Source: Mactra quadrangularis
Lineage: Eukaryota; Mollusca; Bivalvia; Venerida; Mactridae
DNA length: 64,000 nucleotides
Assembly: GCA_025267735.1 (NCBI GenBank)
Contig: CM046311.1
Location: 24,345,020 to 24,409,019, forward strand
Direction of reading: 5' to 3'
Part shown: one piece after another, positions 12,287 to 32,528 of the stretch
Layout: every line of letters starts with the position of its first letter
Numbering within the stretch: the stretch's first letter is position 1
Notes under the pieces: model-generated
Told to the model about the DNA's origin: nothing
The model's database searches: none
What the model saw: only the letters and a program-made list of their open reading frames with translations
Translations under genes and position numbers: made by a program

Positions 12287-12583
12287 GCCGCCCGGCTAGC
12301 TCAGTTGGTAGCACGCAAGTCTACTGATCGAGGGGTTATGGGTTCGATTCCCAGGTGGGGTATACTATCGTTGAGCTTGGTCATGAAATTATTTCTACGA
12401 CCATTCTCCCTCCTACCAATGATTTTTAATTATGTCGGGCAGTTGTCAATCACTGACAAATAGTATAAGCTAAATCTAGAAATTTAGCCTTTCCAGGAGG
12501 AGTGAGTAGGCTGACTGACCGCCGTTATATGACCTATAAACTGTGTTGCTACGGCGATAAACCCAACAAAACAAACAAACAAA
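12287..12583 (+). mobile_element. tRNA-derived SINE, full length, 12-bp TSD
   Basis: The tRNA-like head carries A-box (TAGCTCAGTTGGTAGCACG) and B-box (GGTTCGATTCCC) promoters for RNA polymerase III. The body has GAGCTTGGTCATGAAATTAT and the tail is ACGGCGATAAACCCAACAAA followed by CAAA repeats. Direct repeats TTTAAGAAGTGA flank it at 12275-12286 and 12584-12595. Relatives: 19840 and 30661. Confidence 0.92.
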
Positions 12584-12595
12584 TTTAAGAAGTGA

Positions 12596-13628
12596 CTTTT
12601 TCCAAAACTTTCATAATAGAATTCATTGGTAACCATCCTATGAATAATAATTACCTAAGTACATGTAATTCTTTATTATCTGAACCCCAATTAAAACTTC
12701 AGCCTTATAACCAACAAACAAAAAGTCAAGTGCTTATGTTTTGCTTTATTATTGTCATCAAAAAGCATGTAACCTAGATATACTTAATATGTATAATATG
12801 TTTATTGTTTTGTCTCATGTATTTAACAACAAGCTCTCATAATGCATAATGTAACCTTTTTTACACATTTATGTAACTTTTATTTTATGTTTAGTTATTT
12901 TGTTTTTGATACTCCATTTATTTTTATACTCTTTAAATACTATAACTGTTACATGTATTGTATTGAGGAAACAATCAAGTTGCTGAAAGTATACTCTCCT
13001 TTGCATCTCTCAAAGTTTCACTCGTTCACTTTTCACTCTGCTAAAAGACCACGGGCAAACTGATATTTCTATTTTTACACAGAGACATGCACACATTTTT
13101 TACTCATGACTGTCACATGGTTTTTAAAAGTAGACATGTGATAGACTTCTAGATTGTAAAAATTCTAACACCTATGATTTCAAAATGTCAATATACAAAG
13201 ATGTTGGACAGTATTGCATTAGTAAAATAATGGAAAATTAACTAAACTGAAATTAAAAATTGATCTTTTACATGTGAATCTCTGATCTTTTAACTGATTC
13301 ATTCAAAATACAAAGTAGAGCCATGATATATAACGTCATACGTAATAGCATTCGTTACTAGTATGATCAAAACCATACATGGCGTTGTTTACCCGTCTAT
13401 TTATAATTATTGTAGTCAGGTGATCGTTTCAACCAATGAAAATGCATACAAACTTTTTCGATCAAATTGGAATTTGGTTAACTTTCATTGTTGTTCAAAA
13501 GTTCATAGTAAAGGTCAATATCATTAACACGTTTAAAAGGCAGAGTGTGAATGTAGGGGAGCTGCGAGGGGAGCGTACTGAAAGTAATACTCTAGATTAT
13601 TTATCTTGAAGCTATCAGTCTTGCATGA
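12596..13628. other. non-coding interval
   Basis: AT-rich intergenic sequence; I see no gene, RNA or bounded repeat in it. Confidence 0.3.
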
Positions 13629-13999
13629 TACAGTGACTAACAAAAGTTTGGAGGCGTAGGAAATTTACTAAAATTCTTAAGTTTCAATGATTGTCAATAT
13701 AGAACAGTTACATTTTTATATATATTTAGTATGGTTGGTGATAAATGAATATGAACATCAATGCATCACATTTATAAGATTCAGCATCTTATATCCTTAA
13801 GCCTAGTTCAATATAATTAGTTTCTTTATCGTAGATTTTAAGATACTTAGGTAGTCTCATCTACTAAAAGTACCATGATAACAAAATAAATAGGCTGAAC
13901 TAAAAAGCATTTCAAAATAAATGGTAATCTAATTTTTTATAAAATCTGTGTAGTAGGCTTACATAGTGAATATGTCTCCAACCTTTTGCAGGCTCTGTA
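13629..13999. mobile_element. MITE, relative of 11562-12172
   Basis: Ends TACAGTGACTAACAAAAGTT and ACCTTTTGCAGGCTCTGTA are imperfect inverses. Interior blocks (AAAAGCATTTCAAAATAAA, GTAGTAGGCTTACA) match the 11562 element. Probable TA target duplication. Confidence 0.68.
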
Positions 14000-14435
14000 T
14001 ATGCTTGTGTATAACATAATACAATACTAAGTTAGCTCCCCTTGTAGAAACTGTTGAGAGAGAATTGAGATTATTTAATAAAATATTGAAATCCAAGAAA
14101 TAAGAAAGCTATATTTTTATCCAAGCTTTGTTTTTAATAAAACAATATACATGTAATATATCATCTCTGTTTCTCTTTATTTCAACAACAATCCCAAGTC
14201 TTGTTTATAACTTTGTCATTGAATCATCAGAGCTTTTTTTCATTACTTGGGGAAGGGGCCTGGGGCCTTTTTACATATTGAACATTTGGGGGAATTTTAT
14301 CGCAACTTCATTGAAAGGGGAACAAAATATCCAAGTAAATTCCAAACTTGGGGAAAACTGCATGATTTTAAAGAAATTTCAAAAGGGCAAGGCGCCTGTT
14401 AACGGCCTCTGTTATATAAGGAAAAAAAGGCCTGA

Positions 14436-14520
14436 TCATTAACCTCAGATTAGTCTCAGAAAGAATCATTAACCTCAGATTAGTCTCAGAAAGAATCATT
14501 AACCTCAGGTTAGTCTCAGC
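14436..14520 (+). repeat. 31-bp tandem repeat, ~2.7 copies
   Basis: Unit AATCATTAACCTCAGATTAG plus TCTCAGAAAG repeats almost exactly; the third copy is partial with one change (CAGGTTAG). Confidence 0.85.
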
Positions 14521-15199
14521 TTAACTTTCAGCTGACTATTTATTTATATTGGGTTTAACTCTGTGTCAACGCCCTAGGTGGGAAAAATCCATCAGGAAGG
14601 TTTGAGTAGCAACAAATAAAATAATACTTCTTTAAGCTCTAAACATGATAAGTTAATTATGGTGTATATATATATATATACAGCTAGATATATCTCTGAT
14701 TTAGTCAACATATATAAATATATTTATATAATACATGTATATAAATATTGTATACTATTACATTGTGTAAATGTGTAGTAAGTCGCTTGTTAATGATGAT
14801 CTTAAAGTTTTTATGGTAACGTTGTAGTGACTGTATCAGGCTTCATAATTCAGTATTAGATCACAGTTGAAGTCCAGATGTAGTTATGTTTACAGATATA
14901 TATCAACAAGTATATAAACTGATCAATCCTGCATTTTTACATGTATGGACCCCCCTTCTTCAAAATGGCTGCCACAGCCTTAAAATTGATGTTTTTTACC
15001 TGAATTTAGTGAATTTCACTTAAGAAGAGGGGAGGGTGGATGTTCCCCATTTTGTTGCTGGGGTTTAAAGAATGTGCAGTGCCCCTCATGCCCTGAAAAA
15101 ATTCAGTGTCATTAAGTGCAGAAAAATGGTGCAAAATGCTGGTAAGAGGGTTAACTTATTATACCCCAAGACTCTGTTTGGAGTATTTATACAGGAGTC
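14521..15199. other. non-coding interval
   Basis: Holds a short (TA)n run near 14667 and a fragment resembling an antisense SINE tail near 14548 (TTGGGTTTAACTCTGTGTCA). No gene is seen. Confidence 0.3.
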
Positions 15200-15311
15200 A
15201 GCTTGTCAAATTTTCATGGAAGGCTTCCCGGGTTGGATTCAAACCCGTACCCCCTTCAGGACACGAGATTCTAAATCTCAGCACGCTACCAATTGGGCTA
15301 ATAGACTTCAT
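15200..15311 (-). mobile_element. SINE head fragment, antisense
   Basis: On the minus strand this reads as the tRNA-like head of the 29072/37608 SINE family: a B-box-like GGTTTGAATCC and the block CTTCAGGACACGAGATTCTA on the plus strand. The tail is absent or degraded. It lies just beyond the 3' end of QTRT1. Confidence 0.6.
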
Positions 15312-15377
15312 CCCATTCAGTGATAGGTCTAGTCCCTATCGGATATATAACTACAATAATATAAATATATCTATACA

Positions 15378-23609
<8,232 letters not shown>

Positions 23610-25351
23610 CTTGAAACGTTTTGCTAAAACCCAAACTTAGACTTACGCAGTGATCTCCCCTGATCCGGACAACAGCTAAATACGACCTCACATGTTTTAC
23701 TTTAGAGGTAGACACTTGTATTTCGTAAATTTAAATCTGATATTGATTGACAAAAAGAAAAACAATTATTATTGTATCAAAGGTATACAGAAAATTTAAA
23801 ATTTATGTCTGGATAAACGCAAACAAACGTTTCAACTAAAATTATAATTGGATTTAAATCGACTTGTTCCATCAATAGCTCAGACCATAACTGCACTAAA
23901 TAATTATAAACTTTTGATTTCACCTGTATTTTTATTTAACACGGTCTATCAATATTTTAATTTCATGTAAATCTCACCAATTCTCATAAAGGTTATGAGT
24001 AGCGACCCACTCACCTAATTTACTTCCTTGGATATACCAGAGTCATATATAGATAACCTATGTCTGTGGATATACTTCTTTTAAAATTAAAATTGAGCCC
24101 TTTTTCCAGGATGCGACCCCACATCTGTCTTACGGTGGAAAGTTGTTGACGAATTTTAAGTGAATCTTCAAGACTCGGATTCCACTCCACTACGGTATCG
24201 GCTCAATTTTCACAGTTTAACGCAAGGTATATACTTTATATACATAAAAATAATTCTCAAAATTGTATGTCAGTTCCCCAGCATGAAAATGACGTTGATT
24301 TGATACAACGTTGAGAATGAGCCTGTACGTTGATCAAACAGTTTTAAACCACAAACAAATACTTTATCATAGGTAGCTGATAACCGACGTTTAAATAACG
24401 ACTATATAATTGTTGTACAGAAGTATACTTTTAAATTATTCTTTAATTTTCTACCAAAATATTGCCATTATTTATATGGTACTTTATTTGCACCTCAAAG
24501 ATTGACATAATGTGTGTATAAATACTATAGAGCTATCCATATTTTCCATTGACTATGGAATATAGATCCTAACTATTTCATTTTGTCCTAAATATAAACC
24601 TTTATTACACTTTTTTCTCCAGTTATAGGCCATAAATCAAATATTGGTGTTAGGTAAAAGTTTTATTGTTAGGATTAACCTTTGTAATCAATTAAACCAT
24701 TTAATAAAGTTTTATTGAAACTCTTTTCGATATTCTTCAAGACTGTTCTCGTAGTGTGATAAAAACAATATTATACTTTGACTTTTAATAATCTAATATC
24801 TTACTTTAAGTACAAGAATTGATATAATCATGTTTATATCATATAAACTATTTTAATTAGATTAGTTTGTTTCTAGTACAAGCTCAAATGTTTACTAAAT
24901 GATGATAATCACTTCGTATTTGTTTTATACTTCGTTAATCAGGTTAGGATTAATTACAGCAGCCAACTTACCTAACTTACCCTCCATGACAGTTTTCCAC
25001 CGTACAGTGTTGATACACGAAGTTTAATTATATCATAAATTTTGTGTTAAATGTATATATCGTCTAATATTGTAATCTCAAGTACCGACTTACCTGATCT
25101 GTAGGAGGCAATGATAAAGTAATTGCTTAATACAACCTGCAATATTTTGATAGAAAAATTAAATAATCTTCGTGGGGATATATCGGACTTTATACTGAAT
25201 TAAAAAACTTTAATACCACTTTAAGTAACACACGTCTACTTTATCAAAATATTATTTGAAATTTTAAAATGTACGGAGATATAAGTGAAATACTTGTCAC
25301 TTTATGACCCAAGAGTTCAGTCGATCATTCTATGTAGAGGATATTTGTTTA
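23610..25351. other. intergenic interval upstream of QTRT1
   Basis: Carries the QTRT1 promoter region by position, but no TATA box or other element stands out. No gene, RNA or bounded repeat is seen up to the repeat at 25352. Confidence 0.35.
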
Positions 25352-25665
25352 TTTCGGTGTAAGATCGATTTTAATTTCACGAGTGAGCTAAGGGTGCAAT
25401 ATTTTCACGAGTTGCGTAGCCAAGAGTGAAAATATAATATCATTAGCTCAGGAGTGAAAAATAATAGCTCTTACACTGAAATAAACAAATTTTCTGTTTA
25501 TTATATGCTTCAAACTTGCTTTTTTAAAGTTTAAGTATGATTTGTCATCAGAACGGCACAACCAAACAGTAAAAAATAACAAATATATTTTCATTGTTTC
25601 AAAACAGTGGAATATCGATTTTTATTTCACCGATAAATCCCGGTATTCAACTGGAAAGCATATAA
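25352..25665 (+). repeat. dispersed repeat, copy 2 (first copy 6405-6710)
   Basis: Matches 6405-6710 along its length. This copy keeps the symmetric pair TTTATTTCGGTGTAAGAT and CTTACACTGAAATAAA better, suggesting a fold-back origin. Confidence 0.7.
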
Positions 25666-26044
25666 TGAATTATGTTATTTTCTATGCACATAAAATTGAT
25701 TTTTTTATAAAATATACTTGAGCTACACTATATATACTTTATATGCATGTATGTTCCATGTATCATTTTAGTTTGTCGTTTAATTTGGTTGTACACATGG
25801 TATATTCAGGGTCATATGAGACTATCAGTTCACCTTACCACCATTTGTTGCAGGCACCAGTACTAGACAATATTTCCTCTGTGAGAAACTTTTTACAGTC
25901 TTAGCTATGAAGTTTTGAGTCACTAATTTTGCTGTTTATGGTCAAAATACATTGTAGCGGGGTTATCGTATACATGCATTTGAAAACACGCGACCCAAAT
26001 ATTGTCAAAACATTTAGACTGTAAACAGGCACCCTTAAGTCTTA

Positions 26045-26489
26045 AGGAACTTTTGTCAGTTATTTTTCCCTGATAAAATCTTAAGCAATCCAGTTGGTGT
26101 AAGTAGGTCCATTCAAAACTACCTCGGCGATCTTCTACGCAGATAAACTTTCTTCGTAGATGATCGCCGAGGTTGTTCCGAATGAAGTAGGTCCTTACAG
26201 CTGGAATTCTCGGATTTTATCATTGAAGTCCTATGTAAGGATTTCAAAATATTTCCTCTAATATCTTTCTTGTTAATGAAGATATTAACAGAAGTGGTGA
26301 CATTTAGATAGTTCTGAACCCTAAAAGTACTTAGCTTGAATTTCAACCAAATTAAATGATTTACAAAAAAAGTTATTTAAGATTATTTTTGACATATTGA
26401 CATTGAAAAGTAAGGGTAAAATCCGAGTAATCCAACTACTTGGAACTACCTATTTGAAGAGACAAGGGGAAATAACTGACCAAGGCCCC
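26045..26489 (-). mobile_element. MITE, GTCAGTTAT family, copy 3, interrupted
   Basis: Antisense copy beginning AACTTTTGTCAGTTATTTTT and ending GAAATAACTGACCAAGGCCCC. A separate palindromic element plus its target duplication (26110-26193) splits it, so this MITE is the older insertion. Confidence 0.8.
26110..26184. mobile_element. 75-bp palindromic element, CATTCGGAAC family, 9-bp TSD
   Basis: The ends are CATTCAAAACTACCTCGGCG and CGCCGAGGTTGTTCCGAATG, near-perfect inverses, and pairing continues into the centre. The direct repeat AAGTAGGTC flanks it at 26101-26109 and 26185-26193. A second copy with its own 9-bp TSD is at 41073-41148. Confidence 0.88.
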
Positions 26490-26900
26490 ACTGAAAAATT
26501 AGACATCAACTGAAAAATATGACGTCCCTGTATGTGGACACCTTTTAGTTACATGTACTAAACTAAACATAAATTATAGTTATGTATATAACGAAACAAT
26601 CTAAATAATTGACTTTATAGAATTGAATTGATATTTTACAGTGTGTATATAATGTTATATATTTTACATATAATTATATATGATTATAGGAATAGAGACA
26701 CATTCAATCTTAACATTTATAAAGTAATTATTTATCAATGTTGGATCTATTCTGAAAGGGTTTAATGAAATTTACAAAGATTTCCGTTTGAATTTGATAT
26801 TTTAATTAACGTTTTTTTTTGTAGGTTGTAGTGGATTCTTTTGTGTTGACAATATTTGCTGAATGAGAAAGGAAACTTTATTCATGTTTTAATGTAGTTG

Positions 26901-27454
26901 ATATACTTAACGAATCTTCAAAATACCCTGATTTCAATATTGTAGGAAATGTTTATTTGTCAACATTTGAGTTCGATCGAAAACAGAAATCTGTATAGGA
27001 CCATACTGTCGTCTGCTTTCATGGTTTTATGCTTCATTATCGATGCAAAACTGGTTTTGCCGTGCATGCGTTGATGGGCATTTCTAATTGCTTTGATTAA
27101 TCAGAAAATTAGTAATTAGAAATCTTATCTTGCAGGTGACACACCCCGCTTTGCGCAAGACCGATGGCAATGTTTTGTTCTTGAAGCGACATTCGAGCCA
27201 TTTCTTGATTTTTCGTTGTGCATATCAACACACTTACGATTTTCACCAAAACTGACCACGTGGGATTTTTCCACGAGAAGCACATGCCCATTTCCGCTTT
27301 TCAGCACATGCACGACAAAACCAATTTTACATCAATTAATAAAGCTAAAAAACCAGGCAAGCGGAGGACAGAATAGTTTTATACACATTTCCATTATTGA
27401 AAAATTTCCAACAATATTGAAATCGGGGTACTTAGAAGTTTCGTTAAGTATATA
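26901..27454. mobile_element. TIR element, ACTTAACGAAACTTC family, copy 2
   Basis: Left end ATATACTTAACGAATCTTCA, right end CTTAGAAGTTTCGTTAAGTA. The interior matches 16955-17536 (blocks GTCGTGCATGCATTGAT-like and TTCGTTGTGC(A/T)TATCAACAC). Non-coding. Confidence 0.8.
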
Positions 27455-28986
27455 TTTGACATTTACTGAGAGAGTACTACATACATAGATACAATGAGTT
27501 ATAATACTGAAAGGTGACAGTAAACTTATGAAAATTGAAAGTATACAAATAAGGAATATAATGTACTTGAAGATGAAGATGACATAGTGAAATACTGTCT
27601 TGTAATGACATGAACTTTAAAAGTATTTTCTCTTTTATAAGTTATAATTAGTATGCCACTGTGTCAGTCAAACAAGAGTTTTTTTTTCTTCTCAAACAAA
27701 AGAGTAACCATGTGTAATTTAAAGGTGCAGTTCAAAGCAAATATGCATACACTGTACAAGATTTACATTGTGGAAAGAAACAGATGTTACAGATATTATA
27801 AAATTTCCATTCAATACGGTATCACGAACATTTTTATTCAACCTAACTGACCGATATGCTCGGTTGAATATTTTTTATTGCATGACGTTAGATCAAAAAG
27901 CAGAAATTGAATTGGTAAGAATCCAGACCACTGCAGGTCATACTCCTTCATGAGTGTCATTTTGATCCATGCACAGAAAAAGATGTCCACTGCTTCGTAA
28001 GGGTAAACAAAACACTGGTAAATTAAAGTGTGCTAACGCTCGTAAGTAACAAAATAAAGGCCTAGAAGTGGAGCAAATTCGAAACAAAATTAGTATCATC
28101 GTACGTTCATATAATGTGAAAACTGCACATGTTGGCCTGTGATTTCAGTTATATTCATAGGACAGTTACGTCTGTGTTTCTCATCACTGTTGGGTTCATG
28201 AACTAAATCTTTAAGAAGCTATAGAACTCTAGGTTCAAATACATTTGTTTGAAATACTTAAATAATAAAACGGTCTACGATGAATGATTTAAATATTTGA
28301 TCGGTAGAGTAAATAAAACTATATTAGCATGTTAAGATTAATTAATCTCTATTTGGCAATATAACGAAAGTAAAAAAAAGCATCGTTTACACTGTCCCCG
28401 TTAAATGGTAAAATGTGTCTCGGTTTAGCGACCGATTGTACAACCGTAGCGACAACGACAAGAACCGAGAGCTATAGTGAACGACTTTTTAAATCGTTTA
28501 CAGCTTTTTAGTGATACTGCCTGGTCGTTGACGGGACGCTGTCGTTGATGACCAAATGTACATACTTCAAATGTCTGAGCAGAACGAGAACAACACTCTT
28601 GTTGAGCGCAGGCTGAAGTCTGCGCTTTTTTGATAATGCCTTTGCATGCGGAACTTTTCGGCTGTTACTGCTTAATTACTGTCTAACGCAGTTTTACATG
28701 GGGGCTCCATTTAAAGTCATACTAAGCAAAGTTAAAGGTTAATGAATAGTTATATCTGGCGTGTTTTTGTAAACATTGCATTTATCTATGTTACATCTGG
28801 AATGTGCCTTCGAAATCAGTTAAAAGTCGAAGTTTATCGTAATCGATAAACACGCATTAGTCTCGAGGATCAACTTGAATCTATAAATGCTAACCATTTC
28901 TTTATAACAAAATATTCCTTGATCATACATGTTAATACTGACTTAATTCAAGAAGGACATACCGGGGTCGTGAAAGTGAAGAGTGG
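27455..28986. other. non-coding interval upstream of tRNA-Asp
   Basis: No gene is supported. The piece 28385-28620 is richer in CG dinucleotides than its surroundings and has partly repeated CGACAACGACAAG and CGTTGACGGGACG blocks, but no clear structure. Confidence 0.3.
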
Positions 28987-29058
28987 TCCTCGATAGTATA
29001 GTGGTAAGAATCCCCGCCTGTCACGCGGGAGACCGGGGTTCGATTTCCCATCGGGGAG
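28987..29058 (+). tRNA. tRNA-Asp (GUC)
   Basis: 72 nt cloverleaf. Acceptor stem TCCTCGA pairs with TCGGGGA (one G-U), with discriminator G. The anticodon stem-loop is CCCGCCTGTCACGCGGG with GTC. The T loop is TTCGATT. The outer T-stem pair is a C-A mismatch and another is G-U, so slight decay is possible. No T-run follows for 135 bp; a SINE begins 13 bp downstream. Confidence 0.88.
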
Positions 29059-29071
29059 CAATTATATTACC

Positions 29072-29355
29072 TGGGTTGGTGGCGCAGTTGGTAGCGCGCC
29101 GGGATTTGAAATCTCGTGTCCCGAAGGGGGTACGGGTTCGAATCCCACCCGGTGAGGTTATACCCTTTCTTGAAAATTTGACAATAATGTCAATTTTTTC
29201 TCCATTATTAAGATATATGGAGAAGTTTCCGGCCTTGTGGAAGGGTAGGTGGGTACTGGTTATAGACAAGGATCCAGGAAAGCTAGGTTAGGTGCGCTAG
29301 ACGACGTAAAATGACCTAAATTGTGTTGATACGGCGTTTAACCCAATAAAAAAGA
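29072..29355 (+). mobile_element. tRNA-derived SINE next to tRNA-Asp
   Basis: The head TGGGTTGGTGGCGCAGTTGG, long variable-arm block TCTCGTGTCCCGAAGGGGG and B box GGTTCGAATCCC resemble a class-II (Leu/Ser-type) tRNA. The body TGACAATAATGTCAATTTT and the tail ACGGCGTTTAACCCAATAAA follow. Full length, with no clear target duplication. Same family as 37608. Confidence 0.88.
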
Positions 29356-29844
29356 AAGTTGAGAGAAGTGAGAGAGTGTAAACTAGACTTAAGACTTTAA
29401 GTAAGTAGGTAATGGAAGTGGTATTGATAAGTTAGCTTACCAATTGTGTACTTAACCAATTGCTCAACCACTTAGTTTCAATACAAACCCCCTTTAACAA
29501 TTTTACTTTTTTTATGAAGAGTACTTCCGTTTTAATCGCAAGATAAGCTTTTGGTATACATGGACAATTATATATTCAACATTAAACATTTTTTTAAATA
29601 TAATAGTGTAAACATTGTGTATTTATAACTTTCTTACTTTTGGTATGTATACGTGAACATTTAATTTAAACTTATAGTTGTTCACAGTATCACGTTTTGG
29701 AAATAATATCTCAATACTTTAACAAACACAAATTATGAAGTTATAAATTATACATTACAGTTGAAAGTGTTTTGACGGGTGTACATGTGTATTGTATCTG
29801 AAGTAGATATTCATCTGCATTGTGTTGGATTTAACTATATAATA

Positions 29845-30206
29845 AGGGACCTTAGTCAGTTATTTCCCCTTGTATACTCTTCAAATAGGTAGGTCCAATT
29901 AATTGGATTACTCGGATTTTACACTTACTTTTCAATGTCAATTTGCCAAAATTAATTACAAATAACTTTCTTTGTAAATCATTTTATTTGTTTGAAATCA
30001 AGCTAAGTATTGTTAGGGTAAAGAACTATCTAAATTTAACCATTTCTGTTAATATCTTAATTAACTAGAAATATTTTAGATGAAATATTTTGTTATCCTT
30101 GCATAGAAATTCAAAGATAAAATCCGAGGATTCCAACTGTAAGGACCTACTTACCAATTGGAATGCTTCCGATTTTATCAAGGAAAGATAACTGACAAAA
30201 GTCCCT
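29845..30206 (+). mobile_element. MITE, GTCAGTTAT family, copy 4
   Basis: The best preserved member: ends AGGGACCTTAGTCAGTTATT and ATAACTGACAAAAGTCCCT, with internal inverted blocks CTCGGATTTTA and TAAAATCCGAG. It lies about 150 bp upstream of the ATG of the 30354 gene and could affect its promoter. Confidence 0.82.
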
Positions 30207-30353
30207 AATTTAATCAAGTTGTTCATGTGTGGACTAAGAACTGTTTTCTCAAGTCTCTAGAAACAATTCGACTAGCATTGTGTGTAAAAACTGAAAGATC
30301 AAGTTTTAATATCATCCCATAATTAACGTGTACGGATAATTAAAACATAAGCC

Positions 30354-32417
30354 ATGGCTTTCAACGTAACATATGGAAGTTTACAGACTCACAATATCAA
30401 ACATTTATATACAACACGAGAGAAGACAATGCATCAAAACATACCAAGAAATAAATTCTACAGACCAGAAATGTTACAACTAGAAATTCAAGCTAGAGAT
30501 CGATTTAAAAAACGTAGAGAAAATCAGAACAGAAAACGTCGTAATCCTAACATGGAATACGTACCAGAGTTTAATATAGAAGTACCACGAGCACCGGCAT
30601 TCAGGTTAGTATATTTGTAATATTTACCGTCAAGCTAAAGACTTAGGGTAAAGTTTTTCCGCCGCCCGGCTAGCTCAGTTGGTAGCACGCAAATCTACTG
30701 ATCGAAGGGGACGTGGGTTCGATTCCCAGGCGAAGCATACTTTCGTGGAGCTTGGTCATGAAATTATTTCTACGGCCATTCTCCCTCCTACCAATGATTC
30801 TTAATTATGTAGGGCAGTTGGCAGTCAATGACGAAAGTACGTGCTTAGTAGTTGGTTAACAGCTAAATCCAGCGATTTAGCCTTTCCAGGAGGAGACCGT
30901 TATATGACTTATACAATGTGTTGCTACGGCGTTAAACCCAGCAACAACAAACGAACAGCAAAGTTTTCCATAGAGCTTGAATCTGCAAGTAGTCCGTCCA
31001 ACAAATTTGGTAAAATGTATCATTTCGCTGATGGTTATGCAAGTTTAAATACAAACTAAAAAACGGTCAAACTATATTTGTTGTCTATACAATATAAAAA
31101 CTTACACAAACTAATTACCATATCGGGGTACTCAGAAGTTTCGTTAAGTATATTTATGAAGTTCCACGTTCTATCATACGTTGTTCCGCTCACCAGATGA
31201 TCATGTACGTGCGTTATGTCTAGGTAACATATCCATGAATCAATTAATTTAGTACCTTGTTTTAATGATCGAATATAGTACTTAAAGAGGGTAAAATATA
31301 TCCAGCTGTCTGTAGTTATCTTTTAACATGTTTAAAAAACAGTACAGGGTACACAATCAAATATGATCAAAGATGAACTGCAGATTTATACAAATTCCAA
31401 CTAACTGTGACGGATTGATACCTTGGCATGTAGTCCACGATGATCATCTGTGATGAATGTTTTACATAGGTATCTAAGATCTAAGTTAGATACGAACGAC
31501 AACTCTGTTTGGAATATAACTTAATAAGAATGACCAAAACTCCTAATTACGTCCAGTACAGAGCAGAGGGATATGTAACATGACATATCCCTATGTACAG
31601 AGAATACCAGGATTTCTCAATATATTGCTAGTTGTATGTGAGTGTAGTTTTTCTACATATTTGTATAATATCAATACTAGGGATGAGACGATTATGGCAA
31701 TATATTGTTACAATATCGATACGTCGTATCACGATACGTATCGTTGTCCAGCACGATATATCGCGGTACGACCCTGACATTCGTAACCAGGGGAAGTCAC
31801 TGTATTTTCAGTATTCGACAGGTTTGTCGTCTTTGTTCAAGAAATAAATCTGTGGCTGTTAGTAAAACGAGTCAGGTACAAGTCAACCCTGGGACGTCTC
31901 AATCCAAAGTTTGGACAACTCAACCCACAGAAGGAGACAACCAAACCCTTGGACAACCCATGATCATAAATGTGAATGTTGTAACTTTACAATAATTACT
32001 CGTTTCGTATCATATCATATATAATTATGTCGTCTCCTTTCGTATCGATACGTATCGTATCGTGTGATGACCGTATTGTCTCATCCACCTAAACAATATC
32101 AAGCCTTACACTGCAATGATATTGAAACTTTTGTTTCATGTGATTTCAGGGATGCTAGCAAAGAATACGTCGACGAAATTGTAGCAAGATTAACACAGAA
32201 ACCCAAGATTAAATCCAATCCTCGTGGTTGTGGTCATTATCAACGTGGATTTCACGAGTATGAATGGGAGGAGGAGCAAGCTACACCACGTGATCTTGTT
32301 TCCCGCCGAAAAATGCACAGTATTCTAGATAGACTAACAAAACCCGGAGGATGTGGACGTCGTCATCCAACACCAGATTTAACTGAGGAAGATTATTTAC
32401 CTAACTTTACTATATGA
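30354..32417 (+). CDS. uncharacterised basic 172-aa protein, two exons
   Basis: Exon 1 is 30354-30604 (ATG in context GCCATGGCTTT) and exon 2 is 32150-32417 (TGA). Donor CAG/GTTAGT and acceptor TTTCAG/G keep the frame across an Arg codon. The protein has 172 residues with no signal peptide or membrane segment. Residues about 45-66 are strongly basic and charged (RFKKRRENQNRKRRNP). The second half repeats a short pattern, IVARLTQKPKI then ILDRLTKPGG, each followed by a Gly-Cys-Gly or GCG and His/Arg. Such R-L-x-x-P repeats recall small microtubule- or sperm-associated proteins, but this is a weak resemblance. I do not recognise the family. The intron holds a SINE and a hAT-like element. Both exons look like real coding sequence; function is unknown. 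Confidence 0.75.
30661..30959 (+). mobile_element. tRNA-derived SINE in intron, with TSD
   Basis: Head GCCGCCCGGCTAGCTCAGTT, B box GGTTCGATTCCC, body GAGCTTGGTCATGAAATTAT, tail ACGGCGTTAAACCCAGCAAC. The flanks AAAGTTTTTCC and AAAGTTTTCC form a near-perfect target duplication. It is 57 bp inside the intron of the 30354 gene, close to the splice donor. Confidence 0.9.
31121..31155 (+). mobile_element. solo end of the ACTTAACGAAACTTC family
   Basis: GGGGTACTCAGAAGTTTCGT then TAAGTATAT is a right terminal inverted repeat without the rest of the element. Confidence 0.6.
31678..32089. mobile_element. hAT-like MITE, TAGGGATGAGAC ends
   Basis: Left end TAGGGATGAGACGATTATGG and right end TGTCTCATCCACCTA are inverses with a 2-nt insertion. 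Both ends contain repeated ATCGATACGTATCGT-like blocks. No exact 8-bp TSD is seen at these borders; AATATCAA occurs 3-5 bp outside both ends and may be the duplication. It sits in the intron, 60 bp before the acceptor. Confidence 0.6.
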
Positions 32418-32528
32418 TATGTGATTATATGTGAGACAGTAGGAATATTCCATGAAGGTTGTAGGTCTGAGTAGAATACAACAATTACCATAAACCATTA
32501 TAATAGCAAACAATTATATATTTAACTA

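Noticed and set aside
12300..12360. True tRNA gene in the SINE heads (12287, 19840, 29072, 30661, 37608, 39362)
   Set aside because: A and B boxes are present, but acceptor stems do not close and typical SINE bodies and tails follow.
28983..29291. 102-aa open frame
   Set aside because: It crosses the tRNA-Asp gene and the SINE; no coding evidence.
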